DNA of 64,000 nt from Anaerolineae bacterium (GTDB taxonomy: Bacteria > Chloroflexota > Anaerolineae > Anaerolineales > UBA4823): the NCBI GenBank assembly GCA_003327455.1, contig QOQU01000002.1, forward strand, positions 419,963-483,962, written 5' to 3'. The position numbers and the translations under genes were made by a program. The notes under the pieces were generated by a model that was given only the letters and a program-made list of their open reading frames with translations, made no database searches and was not told the DNA's origin. Positions 44,752 to 53,632 of this stretch are shown here, in pieces. The stretch's first letter is position 1. Each line of letters starts with the position of its first letter.

Positions 44752-45765
44752 ATGCGTCGTTTTTTATTCGCTCTGCTCATCCTGCTTGGGATTGTTTTTC
44801 TGATCACCCGTTTCAGCGAGGTGCAACTGATTTGGGAAACATTAAAAAAAGGTGATTGGCGATTTTTGCTTTTGGCTTTGATCGTCCAATCGATATGGGT
44901 GCTCAATTTAGGGGCTACATACCAGGCAATCTACCATAGCCTGGATACTCATGATCATCTCAAACGCCTGATCGCGATGGCTTTAGCGTCTAATTTTGCC
45001 AATATTGTTGCCCCTTCGGTTGGCATGAGCGGTATGGCTGTATTTATTTCTCAGGCACGTAAGAGTGGCTTACCGGTTGGAAAGGTGACTCTGGCTGGCA
45101 TTTTGTTTGTACTGGTAGATTACGCCGCTTTTTTATGCGTCCTGGCGCTGGGATTGGTTGTCCTGTTTCGCCGGGATGATTTAGACCCGCCGGAGATCAT
45201 TGCTTCTATAATACTTTTTATGCTGGCAATTACGATGGGAACCTTGATTTATATTGGCGCTCGCTCACCAATCACTCTCGGCAATATCCTTGCCCATTTA
45301 GCCAGATTGGTCAATCGGGTACTTTTTCCCTTCCTGCGGCGCGATTATTTATCGGAACGACGGGCGCACGAGTTTGCCCAAGAAGTCTCTGACGGTCTCG
45401 AAGCCTTGCGCTCCGATCACCGGAGTTTGCTCATTCCATTGATTCTTGGACTGCTCAACAAGTTCTTATTGGTCTTGACTCTCGCGCTGGTTTTTTATGC
45501 TTTTAAAGTCCCGATTTCGATTGGCACGGTTGTGGCCGGTTTCAGTGTTGGTTATCTCTTTATGATCGTTTCGCCTACACCAGCCGGAATTGGGTTTGTC
45601 GAAGGTGCCATGACTCTGGTGCTTTCTTCTTTCTATATCCCACTCAGTGTTGCCGCTGTGCTGGCTATAGCCTACCGAGGATTCACGTTTTGGTATCCTT
45701 TATTTCTGGGTTTCCTGGCTTTCCGCGCCCTGAGCAAAACCGAGTCGGATATTTTGCCGATTTGA
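44752..45765 (+). CDS. Flippase-like integral membrane protein (LPG synthase TM / UPF0104)
   Basis: 337 aa with about eight hydrophobic helices. It resembles the transmembrane domain of lysylphosphatidylglycerol synthase family proteins (MAGFSVGY, SPTPAGIGFVEGAM motif, SERR cytoplasmic loop), without the MprF transferase domain. Proposed lipid flippases or glycolipid-handling proteins. The frame is open upstream to 44677, inside the metallopeptidase gene, but ATG 44752 gives the typical N-terminal helix. No SD. Confidence 0.85.
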   Translation: MRRFLFALLILLGIVFLITRFSEVQLIWETLKKGDWRFLLLALIVQSIWVLNLGATYQAIYHSLDTHDHLKRLIAMALASNFANIVAPSVGMSGMAVFISQARKSGLPVGKVTLAGILFVLVDYAAFLCVLALGLVVLFRRDDLDPPEIIASIILFMLAITMGTLIYIGARSPITLGNILAHLARLVNRVLFPFLRRDYLSERRAHEFAQEVSDGLEALRSDHRSLLIPLILGLLNKFLLVLTLALVFYAFKVPISIGTVVAGFSVGYLFMIVSPTPAGIGFVEGAMTLVLSSFYIPLSVAAVLAIAYRGFTFWYPLFLGFLAFRALSKTESDILPI

Positions 45766-45791
45766 CGGATTTTGAATCTTTCGGTTATAAT
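45762..45791 (+). promoter_or_regulatory. Sigma-70 promoter of rpmH operon
   Basis: TTGACG (45762-45767), 18-base spacer and TATAAT (45786-45791). It overlaps the stop of the preceding gene. One of the best promoters in the window, as expected for ribosomal protein synthesis. Confidence 0.8.
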
Positions 45792-45836
45792 GTTATTTTG
45801 TCTTAGAAATCTAAAACTGGATTTGAGGAAGGTACA

Positions 45837-46013
45837 ATGCCAAAAAGGACCTATCAACCCAAAATACGCCGCCGTGTTCGGGTGCATGGCTTTCGGGCTC
45901 GCATGGCAACCGCAAGCGGACGAAAAGTCTTAAAAAATCGTCGCTTACAAGGCCGCTATCGCCTGACGGTTAAGAAAAATAACCACGTGAAAAACGTGAA
46001 CTGGAAGAGCTAG
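45837..46013 (+). CDS. rpmH: Ribosomal protein bL34
   Basis: 58 aa: [19 protein letters not shown] then [17 protein letters not shown], the bL34 signature; slightly longer than the usual 44-46 aa because of a basic tail of about 14 residues with an Asn/Lys/Trp composition. Part of the 50S subunit. GAGGAAGG ribosome site before the ATG. First gene of the conserved rpmH-rnpA-yidD-yidC-jag series; dnaA, the frequent upstream neighbour, is absent here. Confidence 0.96.
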   Translation: MPKRTYQPKIRRRVRVHGFRARMATASGRKVLKNRRLQGRYRLTVKKNNHVKNVNWKS

Positions 46014-46062
46014 AACGCTTTTTACCTGAGGTATCCTGATCTGCATTTAATCAAGCATTTTC

Positions 46063-46443
46063 GTGAATCGTAAATTTCGCTTGAGAGGGTCAACCAATTT
46101 CAAGCGGGTTCGCCAACAAGGTATTGCGACTGCTCACCCGCTCTTTGTGTTGATCTATACCCAAAATTCCACCGGTCGCGTGCGGGTCGGGGTAGCCGCA
46201 GGGAGGTCAATTGGAAACGCCGTGCAGAGAAATCGAGCAAAACGGCGCTTACGCGCCAGCATTCAACCCTTTCTGGAGCGAATCCAGAATGGGGTTGATC
46301 TGGTCATCCTGGCTCGTAAACCGCTCCTACAGGCGTCCTTTGCGCAAATCACCAAAGCGATAGCAAAGATTTTGGCCGATCAGCAATTAATCAGCGAAAG
46401 AACCTATGAGACCCAAACCGCTTCCCAAAGAGATTCCGCCTGA
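46063..46443 (+). CDS. rnpA: Ribonuclease P protein component
   Basis: 126 aa. Protein cofactor of RNase P, which matures tRNA 5' ends. [16 protein letters not shown] at the N-terminus, then the RNR signature [23 protein letters not shown] start, with no strong SD, 49 bases after rpmH. The last 38 bases overlap yidD in another frame. Confidence 0.95.
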   Translation: MNRKFRLRGSTNFKRVRQQGIATAHPLFVLIYTQNSTGRVRVGVAAGRSIGNAVQRNRAKRRLRASIQPFLERIQNGVDLVILARKPLLQASFAQITKAIAKILADQQLISERTYETQTASQRDSA

Positions 46444-46696
46444 ACCAGCCTTGCGTGATCTGGAGCTAAGCGCCGGCACAGTGCTACGATTCCCGGTGCT
46501 GGCACTCATCCGTCTCTATCAAATGACGATCTCAAGAGCGCTGCCACCGAATACCTGTCGGTTTTATCCGAGTTGTTCGCATTATGGCTACCAGGCGATC
46601 TACAAACATGGACTGATCAAAGGCACATGGCTGGCTATATGGCGGGTGGTGCGTTGCAATCCATTTAACCCAGGTGGTTATGATCCAGTTCCGTAA
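46406..46696 (+). CDS. yidD: Membrane protein insertion efficiency factor YidD
   Basis: 96 aa. Conserved core [32 protein letters not shown], and [17 protein letters not shown]. Helps YidC insertion at the membrane. Overlaps rnpA by 38 bases as in many bacteria. The N-terminal 25 residues are less conserved, so the true start may be somewhat later. Confidence 0.95.
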   Translation: MRPKPLPKEIPPEPALRDLELSAGTVLRFPVLALIRLYQMTISRALPPNTCRFYPSCSHYGYQAIYKHGLIKGTWLAIWRVVRCNPFNPGGYDPVP

Positions 46697-46728
46697 ACTC
46701 TAAAACAGAATGTTGAGCTAATAATAAG

Positions 46729-47880
46729 ATGAACCCATTGCAATCCGGTGTGTTGATTAATCTCACCCACATTTTCGTCCATCGAAAGAAATGGAACGAG
46801 AAAATTTCTCAGGTGATTCTCGCCATTATCTATTTACTTGTCTTTGCCACCTCTTTAACGGCATGCGCACCGGCTTCCATGATGTCCAACTGGCCTGGAA
46901 GTGCGGTAAAAGACGATATGGTTTATGTAGCTTATCAGGCGCATCTTTACGCTATCCAGGCCAGTAACGGAACAGAGCTCTGGCGCTTTCCTAAAGAAAC
47001 CGACAATAAAATATCTTTTTATGCCCCTCCTGCCTTGAGTCCAGATGGCACCCAACTGATCGCCGGGGGTTTCAATCATGTTCTTTACAGCCTCGATCCC
47101 AATACCGGAAGCGAACAATGGCGCTTTGAGGAATCGAAATACCCCTACATTGCCGGGCCTCTCATCACCGAGGATAGCATCTACGCTCCAACCAATGACC
47201 ATCTCCTGTATGCTCTCGACCGCAAGGGCAATAAACGCTGGGAATTTAAAACCAATGCCCCGATTTGGGCAACGCCTACCTACGATCCAGCCTGTGAATG
47301 CATCTATGTCGCCTGTCTCGATCACATTCTCTATGCGCTGCGAGCCAGAGATGGGGCTTTACTGTGGAAAACCGAACGGCTGGAAGGCGCAATTGCCAGT
47401 TCACCGGTGCTGAGCGAGGACGGGATTCTTTACTTCGGCACGTTTGGCAAGCTTCTCCATGCTTTCGACCCGCGTGCAAAAGCAGACGTTTGGACATATA
47501 CAGCGTCCAACTGGATTTGGGGTTCTCCGTTACTCGTTGAAGATCAGGTCATCTTCAGTGACTTATCCGGCAACGTGATTGCTTTAGACTCTAAAAACGG
47601 TGCTGAGCGCTGGAAAATTGCAACCAATGCAGCCATTACCGCTCAACCCATCGTCTATCAGAATGTTATCTACATCGGCAATGAGGCTGGCGAGCTGTAT
47701 GCCATTGATTTGCAAGGCAATTTGATCTGGCAGCAACCTAAAAAATTTGACGGTAAAATACTTACCACAGCCTTGGTAGCAGATGAGATCATTTTAATTC
47801 CTTTAGTCGCGAAGGACAATTTGATGATCGCCATCAATCAAGATGGCGGACAAGCCTGGGCATATCAACCGGTAAAATAG
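46729..47880 (+). CDS. PQQ-type beta-propeller lipoprotein
   Basis: 383 aa. Lipobox FATSLTAC (Cys about residue 46) after a long positively charged N-region and hydrophobic helix, then seven to eight propeller blades with repeated motifs of the WRF / LYALD / A-DG-- kind (GTELWRFPK, LYALDRKGNKRWEF, VIALDSKNGAERWKI). BamB-like fold. Placed between yidD and yidC, which is not the usual order, suggesting a role in protein folding or insertion outside the membrane. No strong SD. Confidence 0.88.
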   Translation: MNPLQSGVLINLTHIFVHRKKWNEKISQVILAIIYLLVFATSLTACAPASMMSNWPGSAVKDDMVYVAYQAHLYAIQASNGTELWRFPKETDNKISFYAPPALSPDGTQLIAGGFNHVLYSLDPNTGSEQWRFEESKYPYIAGPLITEDSIYAPTNDHLLYALDRKGNKRWEFKTNAPIWATPTYDPACECIYVACLDHILYALRARDGALLWKTERLEGAIASSPVLSEDGILYFGTFGKLLHAFDPRAKADVWTYTASNWIWGSPLLVEDQVIFSDLSGNVIALDSKNGAERWKIATNAAITAQPIVYQNVIYIGNEAGELYAIDLQGNLIWQQPKKFDGKILTTALVADEIILIPLVAKDNLMIAINQDGGQAWAYQPVK

Positions 47881-47899
47881 AGAGAATTGGAAGAAGAAC

Positions 47900-48688
47900 A
47901 TGTGGGATTTGATCATCATTAACCCAATGGTCAACACACTATTGTATATCTATAGTGTCATCGGCAACTTCGGTATTGCCATTATCATCTTTACCATCCT
48001 GATCCGTCTGATCACGCATCCGCTAACTGTGAGCCAAATGAAAAGCGCTCAGGCAATGCAGGAGATGCAAAAATCCAAAGAATGGCAGGAAATCCAGAAG
48101 AAATATAAAGACGACAAACAAAAGCTCTCCCAAGAGCAAATGCGTCTGTATCAGGAGATGGGCATTAATCCATTTGGTTCCTGTTTGCCTTTGTTGATCC
48201 AGTTTCCGATCATCATTGGGCTGTATCAGGCAATCATCCGCGCCCTTGCCACAACTCCCTATCAACTCCTGGATCTTTCCAAACATCTCTACTCCTTTAT
48301 CAATGCAGCCGAGTTGATTCCGCTCAACAACAAATTCCTGTGGATGGATTTGAGCCAACCAGAGCGCCTGCCGGTTTTTGGGATAGGGATTCCAGTCCTC
48401 GCCATTGTGGTTGTCATCACGACTTATCTACAACAAAAATTAATGACCCCTCCCCCTGCCCAACCTGGTGACCAAACGGCACAAATGAGTCAGATGATGA
48501 ACCTCTATATGCCCTTGTTTATCGGATATATTTCCTACACCCTCGCCTCTGGACTGGCTTTGTACTTTGTAACCAGCAACGTGGTTGGCATTCTTCAATA
48601 CGCTGCTATGGGCAAGCTCAATTGGAAAAACCTTCTCAGCTTTCGATCCCAACCTGGTATGCAAAAAAACATAGGAAAGAAAAAATGA
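47900..48688 (+). CDS. yidC: Membrane protein insertase YidC/Oxa1
   Basis: 262 aa. Short (Oxa1-type) form without the large periplasmic domain. Hydrophobic segments at about residues 12-40, 95-118, 150-180 and 200-225; the conserved FTILIRLITHPLTVSQMKSA gives the hydrophilic-groove Arg, and NPFGSCLPLLIQFPIIIGLY follows. GGAAGAA before the ATG. ATGA overlap with jag. Confidence 0.95.
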   Translation: MWDLIIINPMVNTLLYIYSVIGNFGIAIIIFTILIRLITHPLTVSQMKSAQAMQEMQKSKEWQEIQKKYKDDKQKLSQEQMRLYQEMGINPFGSCLPLLIQFPIIIGLYQAIIRALATTPYQLLDLSKHLYSFINAAELIPLNNKFLWMDLSQPERLPVFGIGIPVLAIVVVITTYLQQKLMTPPPAQPGDQTAQMSQMMNLYMPLFIGYISYTLASGLALYFVTSNVVGILQYAAMGKLNWKNLLSFRSQPGMQKNIGKKK

Positions 48689-49425
48689 GCGATAAAAGAA
48701 CCAGTCTGGAAATCATTGCTCCAACGGTTGCCGAAGCAATCCAACAAGGATTGGAACAATTAGGAGTTCCTTCCAATCAGGTAAGCATTGATATTCTTGA
48801 TGAAGGAAGCCGTGGTCTGTTCGGCATTGGGGCACGTCAAGCGCGTGTGAGATTAACCCTTCTGACACCCACACCACCTCCGCTATCGTCTCCTGCTCCT
48901 GCGAGCGAGAAAGCCGAAACCTCCCCTGAATTGGAGCAACCAACCCTGATGGGAGACCAAACTGTACTCCAACAGGTTGAGCAAATCGTCTCACGCTTGT
49001 TGCAGGAGATGCGCATTCGCGCCCAGGTAACAGCCTCTTACGCCGATCAGCCAGGTACAACGACAGAGCATCCGATTCATGTTGATATACGTGGCAAAGA
49101 CCTCACCATTCTGATCGGGCCTCAGGCTGAGACGTTGAATGCCCTGCAATATCTGGTTGCCCTGATCATGGGCAAACAAATCGGACGCCCTGTCCCCATT
49201 ATCATCGACGTAGAAGGATACCGCACACGACGGGAAAATCAACTGCGCCGCCTGGCGCGCAAAATGGCAGAACAAGCGATCAAAACTGGTCGTCGGCAGG
49301 TGTTGGAACCAATGCCAGCCAACGAGCGGCGCATCGTTCACCTGGAATTGCGCGACTTTCAAGGCGTAACCACCGAATCGGTTGGAGAGGAACCACGGCG
49401 CAAGGTAACCATTATTCCAAAGTAA
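48685..49425 (+). CDS. RNA-binding protein KhpB (Jag/EloR)
   Basis: 246 aa. Jag_N domain (residues 1-50, LEIIAPTVAEAIQQGLEQLG and RGLFGIGARQARV), then a Pro/Ser/Thr linker, KH domain (about 95-170, GPQAETLNALQYLV) and R3H domain (about 175-240, NQLRRLARKMAEQA and ANERRIVHLELRD). Binds RNA, with roles in cell elongation in Firmicutes. ATG overlaps the yidC stop. Confidence 0.94.
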   Translation: MSDKRTSLEIIAPTVAEAIQQGLEQLGVPSNQVSIDILDEGSRGLFGIGARQARVRLTLLTPTPPPLSSPAPASEKAETSPELEQPTLMGDQTVLQQVEQIVSRLLQEMRIRAQVTASYADQPGTTTEHPIHVDIRGKDLTILIGPQAETLNALQYLVALIMGKQIGRPVPIIIDVEGYRTRRENQLRRLARKMAEQAIKTGRRQVLEPMPANERRIVHLELRDFQGVTTESVGEEPRRKVTIIPK

Positions 49426-49477
49426 TTTACTGATTTCGAAAATCTGGTTTGGTCTCCCCCAGGGGAGTGGTTTTCGA

Positions 49478-49483
49478 TATAAT
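49478..49483 (+). promoter_or_regulatory. -10 box for leaderless PfkB-type gene
   Basis: TATAAT with exactly 6 bases to ATG 49490, placing the transcript start at the start codon. It also supplies a promoter for parA-parB. Confidence 0.6.
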
Positions 49484-49489
49484 GCAGTC

Positions 49490-50344
49490 ATGGTGTATTC
49501 ATTAGAAAATCCGCAACCCATCGACTACCTGTTGGTAGGTCATCTTACTTGTGACCTTGTAGATGGAGGCAGTCGCCTGGGCGGCAGTGTCGCCTACGCA
49601 GCGCTGACCGCCAAAGCGCTGGGAATGCGCGTGGGTATTGTCACCTCCTTTGCCGAAGATCTGCCTACTGATCAGCTCGCCTCGATACCGATCGTTAACT
49701 TAACTTCCCTGACCACCACAACCTTTTCCAATCAAGAAACCCTTGTGGGGAGAATCCAGAAAATTTATCACCGCGCCGAAAATTTAGAATATTACCTTGT
49801 TCCTCAGGCATGGCGCAACCCAGCCATCCTTCATCTTGCTCCGGTCGCTCAAGAAGTGAGCGCCGATTTCGTCCGCCACTTTCCTCAATCCTTTATCGGA
49901 ATCACGCCGCAAGGTTGGTTGCGGGCCTGGGATGAAGAGGGAAGCGTCTATCCCGCCGAATGGCCAGAAGCCACTTTTGTCCTGCCGTATGCCAATGCAA
50001 CCGTGATCAGTATCGAAGATGTAGGGGGAAACGAAGATGTCATTGAAGAAATTTCAGCTTCCTGTCACATCTTAGCTGTTACCGAAAGTGCAGAAGGGTC
50101 GCGGGTTTATTGGAATGGCGATGTGCGCCGCTTTCGCCCGCCTCCTAACCTGATCGAAGTTGATCCCGTTGGAGCCGGCGACATCTATGCCGCGGCCTTC
50201 TTCATTCGACTGTTTGAGACTCGCGACCCCTGGGAGGCTGGACGATTTGCCACCCAACTGGCTTCCTACTCTATTACTCGGGCTGGTTTGGATAGCCACC
50301 CAACCCGCCAGGAGATTGAAGAATGCCGTATTGAGGTCTATTGA
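49490..50344 (+). CDS. PfkB-family carbohydrate/nucleoside kinase
   Basis: 284 aa. Ribokinase fold: GGSVAYAALTAKALG near the N-terminus (substrate glycine pair) and DPVGAGDIYAAAF with the catalytic Asp; the usual Thr of DTxGAGD is Val. Substrate unknown (sugar, nucleoside or cofactor). Start ATG 49490 is 6 bases after TATAAT. Its TGA overlaps the parA ATG, so chromosome partition genes would be coexpressed. Confidence 0.87.
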   Translation: MVYSLENPQPIDYLLVGHLTCDLVDGGSRLGGSVAYAALTAKALGMRVGIVTSFAEDLPTDQLASIPIVNLTSLTTTTFSNQETLVGRIQKIYHRAENLEYYLVPQAWRNPAILHLAPVAQEVSADFVRHFPQSFIGITPQGWLRAWDEEGSVYPAEWPEATFVLPYANATVISIEDVGGNEDVIEEISASCHILAVTESAEGSRVYWNGDVRRFRPPPNLIEVDPVGAGDIYAAAFFIRLFETRDPWEAGRFATQLASYSITRAGLDSHPTRQEIEECRIEVY

Positions 50345-51141
50345 TGGGGCGAGTTTATACCTTTGTCAATCAAAAAGGAGGGGTTGGCAAAACGACTTCA
50401 GCAATCAATCTGGGGGCTTATCTTGGGGTTTTCGGTCAAAAAGTGCTGATTATTGATTTGGACCCTCAGGCTAATGCCACTTCTTGTCTGAACATCGATC
50501 GCCAGGTGGTTAAAGGTGGCACTTATCAAGTTTTGATCGGGGCATCACCGCCAGAGTCTTTCATTCTTCATAATCCTCGCCTTAAACTTTCCATTCTTCC
50601 TGCCTCGGCAGAACTGGCTGGCGCCGAGATCGAACTGGTCAGCGAGATGGCGCGCGAGAGCAAGTTGCGCCGCGCCATTCATCACTTAAACGAGAAGTAC
50701 GATTATATTCTGATTGATTGCCCGCCCTCTTTGGGACTGCTGACACTCAATGGGCTGGTGGCAGCGAAAGATGGCTTGATCATCCCGGTACAGTGTGAAT
50801 ATCTTGCTTTGGAAGGGTTAGGGCGCCTGATGGACACGATTCGGAGGGTGCGCACCGCTTTATTTCCTGAGCTTACAATCCGGGGGGTCTTGTTAACCAT
50901 GTTTGATAGCCGTACCAACCTCTCCAACGAGATCGTTGAAGAGGTCAAACGCTTTTTTCCCAACAATGTATTTCAAACCATCATTCCACGGAGCATTCGC
51001 CTTGCTGAAGCGCCATCTTTTGGAAAACCCATTGTTCTGTATGCCCCTCAGTCAAGTGGTGCGATAGCTTATGAAGCTTTCACCCGAGAAATTTTACAGG
51101 GCGACGGGATCAACCTCCCAACGCCATTTCACCAGAATTGA
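50344..51141 (+). CDS. parA: Chromosome partitioning ATPase ParA/Soj
   Basis: 265 aa. Deviant Walker A NQKGGVGKTTSAINL, IDLDPQANAT, and IDCPPSLGLLTLNGL. Short form without an N-terminal DNA-binding extension, as in chromosomal Soj. ATG overlaps the previous stop by one base (TGATG). Works with ParB in segregation of the origin region. Confidence 0.95.
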   Translation: MGRVYTFVNQKGGVGKTTSAINLGAYLGVFGQKVLIIDLDPQANATSCLNIDRQVVKGGTYQVLIGASPPESFILHNPRLKLSILPASAELAGAEIELVSEMARESKLRRAIHHLNEKYDYILIDCPPSLGLLTLNGLVAAKDGLIIPVQCEYLALEGLGRLMDTIRRVRTALFPELTIRGVLLTMFDSRTNLSNEIVEEVKRFFPNNVFQTIIPRSIRLAEAPSFGKPIVLYAPQSSGAIAYEAFTREILQGDGINLPTPFHQN

Positions 51142-51149
51142 GGTGCGAG

Positions 51150-52001
51150 ATGCCAAAGCGAACTGTTCTCGGCCGCGGTTTGGATGCCCTGATCCCGGCA
51201 GGTGAGGAGCCTGGTGGAGTCCATCTCGTCCCCATTGAGAGGATAATCCCTAACCCGCTGCAACCCCGCACTCAGATCAAAGCCGACGAACTGGCTGAGT
51301 TATCCGCTTCCATTAAGGAACATGGCATCTTACAGCCCATTGTGGTTAGCTATGATGCGGCGCAAGATCGATATATCCTGATTGCCGGTGAAAGACGCTG
51401 GTTAGCCGCCAAACAAGCCGGGCTGAGTAGCGTACCGGTCATCCAACGCCAGGTGGACGAGCGTACCCGTCTGGAACTGGCTCTGGTAGAAAATTTGCAA
51501 CGCGAAGACCTCGACCCACTGGAAGCGGCAGAGGCCTACCAGCGTCTGGTAGAACAATTTCACCTCTCACACGAACAGATTTCGGAGCGGGTTGGAAAAA
51601 GCCGTGTGGCAATTACGAATACCTTGCGTTTATTAAGGCTTCCAGAGGCGGTGAAGGACGCCCTGCGGGAACATCAAATCAGTGAGGGACATGCACGAGC
51701 TTTGTTGGCATTACCAACGCCTCAGGCTCAAATCGCCTTGCTGCAGACCATACTTCAAAACGATCTCAATGTCCGCCAGACCGAGGAGTTAGTGCGCAAA
51801 TATTTGGGGAAAAAACCTTCAACCAGCCGCAGCAAAGAAATCCCTCCGGAAATTAGCTCGCTGGAAAGCCAGTTACGTCAGGCGCTTGGCACAAAGGTCA
51901 ATATCTCTCCCCGCAAAAAAGGGGGTGGCACTATCATCATTCATTACTATTCCAATGAAGAGTTGGACCACTTGCTTAAACGGATCATCTCTGACGAATA
52001 G
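51150..52001 (+). CDS. parB: Chromosome partitioning protein ParB/Spo0J
   Basis: 283 aa. VLGRGLDALIP at the N-terminus, PNPLQPRTQI, the CTP-binding GERRWLAAKQAG and ENLQREDLDPLEAA motifs, HTH (LSHEQISERVGKSRVAITNTLRLL), and a C-terminal dimerisation domain. Start ATG 51150 has GAGGTG upstream; the open frame begins at TTG 51138 overlapping parA. No perfect parS was seen in the window. Confidence 0.95.
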   Translation: MPKRTVLGRGLDALIPAGEEPGGVHLVPIERIIPNPLQPRTQIKADELAELSASIKEHGILQPIVVSYDAAQDRYILIAGERRWLAAKQAGLSSVPVIQRQVDERTRLELALVENLQREDLDPLEAAEAYQRLVEQFHLSHEQISERVGKSRVAITNTLRLLRLPEAVKDALREHQISEGHARALLALPTPQAQIALLQTILQNDLNVRQTEELVRKYLGKKPSTSRSKEIPPEISSLESQLRQALGTKVNISPRKKGGGTIIIHYYSNEELDHLLKRIISDE

Positions 52002-52013
52002 AGCCCATCCAAA

Positions 52014-53627
52014 ATGTCCAAACTTACCATCTTGTATAACGGTAACATGATTACCCAGGATCAGAGCCAGCCCAGAGCGACCGCCCTGGCAATTTTGAAT
52101 GGAAGGATCCTCGCGGCAGGACAGACGCCGCAAATCCTCGAACAATACCGCACTTCTCCCTTCAGGGCCGAATTTCTCGATCTGCAGGGAAAAACTGTGC
52201 TACCGGGTTTTACGGATGCTCACCTGCACCTCCAAAACTTTAGCCTGAGCCTGCAAAAGATTGACTGTGAGACGCAAACTCTGGAAGAATGCCTGGCAAG
52301 GGTTGGAGAGCGGGCAAAAAGGCTTCCAGCCGGGGAGTGGATTTTGGGGCATGGCTGGAACCAGAATCGCTGGCAAACCGGGTTTCCAGATGCCCTTGAT
52401 TTAGATGGGGTTGCCCCACACCATCCCGTCTATCTGACAGCAAAATCTCTCCACGCCGCCTGGGCAAACAGCCTCGCTTTAGAAAAAGCAGGGATTCATG
52501 CCCATACACCCGACCCACCCGGCGGTCATATTCACCGCCGTTTAGATGGAACCCCCAGTGGCATTCTCTTTGAGAATGCTATGCAACTGGTGGCGGGGTA
52601 CGTCCCTCCCCCAGACAGCCACCAATTGAAGCAGGCGATTCTAGATGCTCAGACAACCCTTTACCAACTTGGGATCACCTGTGTTCACGATTTCGATGGC
52701 AAAGAGTGCTTCACAACCCTTCAGGAATTGCATCAAGAAGGACTCCTGATCCTGCGCGTAATTAAGAACCTTCCCGCCGAATTGATGGAGGAAGCCATCG
52801 CCCTGGGATTGCGATCAGGCTTCGGAGACGATCACCTCCGCCTGGGCAGTCTGAAATTTTTCGCCGATGGCGCGTTGGGTCCCCGCACCGCAGCAATGTT
52901 CGAACCCTATCTCGGCGAAACAAATCGCGGCAACCTGCTGCTGGACTCTGAAGCGCTAACCGAAATGGGCAGTAAGGCAATCCGGAACGGTTGGTCACTC
53001 GCCGTACACGCCATTGGCGACCGCGCCAACCACGAAGTACTGAATGCCTTTCAAAACCTGCGCCGTATCGAACAGGAAAGCACCCCAAACACTGTTGCAA
53101 AGTTGCGTCATCGCATCGAACACGTTCAGGTGCTGCACCCCCAAGACCTGAACCGTTTGGCAAATCTCCACCTCATTGCTTCGATGCAGCCTTTCCACGC
53201 TACTTCGGACATGGAGATGGCAGAACGGTATTGGGGTCAACAACGTAACCGCTATGCCTACGCCTGGCGCACCCAATTGGATCATGGCGCAGTACTGGCG
53301 TTTGGTTCAGATGCGCCAGTTGAGTTTCCCAATCCCTTTTGGGGCATTCACGCCGCGGTTACCCGCCAACGGGCAGATGGCAGCCCTTCACCTGAAGGCT
53401 GGATTCCCGAAGAGAAAATAAGCCTTTCGGAAGCCCTGCATGCCTACACCGCTGGTGCAGCCTACACAGCCGGTCAGGAAAAACACCTCGGCAAGCTCAT
53501 CCCTTCCTATTATGCTGACCTAATCGTCCTGGATGTTGATCCCTATCAAGTCGCTCCCAAAGACCTGAAAGACCTCCATCCCCTTGCGACGATGATCAAT
53601 GGAGAATGGGTCTGGAGAGAGTTTTAA
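52014..53627 (+). CDS. YtcJ-like amidohydrolase
   Basis: 537 aa. Amidohydrolase superfamily TIM barrel: LPGFTDAHLHL (metal HxH), GHGWNQNRW, FADGALGPRTAAM, AVHAIGDRAN (metal His), HRIEHVQ and GSDAPVE (catalytic Asp). Members of the YtcJ group deaminate or deacylate unknown substrates. The C-terminal beta sandwich (LIVLDVDPYQ) is intact. Follows parB by 12 bases, no clear SD. Confidence 0.9.
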   Translation: MSKLTILYNGNMITQDQSQPRATALAILNGRILAAGQTPQILEQYRTSPFRAEFLDLQGKTVLPGFTDAHLHLQNFSLSLQKIDCETQTLEECLARVGERAKRLPAGEWILGHGWNQNRWQTGFPDALDLDGVAPHHPVYLTAKSLHAAWANSLALEKAGIHAHTPDPPGGHIHRRLDGTPSGILFENAMQLVAGYVPPPDSHQLKQAILDAQTTLYQLGITCVHDFDGKECFTTLQELHQEGLLILRVIKNLPAELMEEAIALGLRSGFGDDHLRLGSLKFFADGALGPRTAAMFEPYLGETNRGNLLLDSEALTEMGSKAIRNGWSLAVHAIGDRANHEVLNAFQNLRRIEQESTPNTVAKLRHRIEHVQVLHPQDLNRLANLHLIASMQPFHATSDMEMAERYWGQQRNRYAYAWRTQLDHGAVLAFGSDAPVEFPNPFWGIHAAVTRQRADGSPSPEGWIPEEKISLSEALHAYTAGAAYTAGQEKHLGKLIPSYYADLIVLDVDPYQVAPKDLKDLHPLATMINGEWVWREF

Positions 53628-53632
53628 TCTTT

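Noticed and set aside
45984-45989. CACGTG within rpmH as a possible parS site near parAB
   Set aside because: Only the right half resembles the TGTTTCACGTGAAACA consensus; the left arm does not match and it is inside a coding region.
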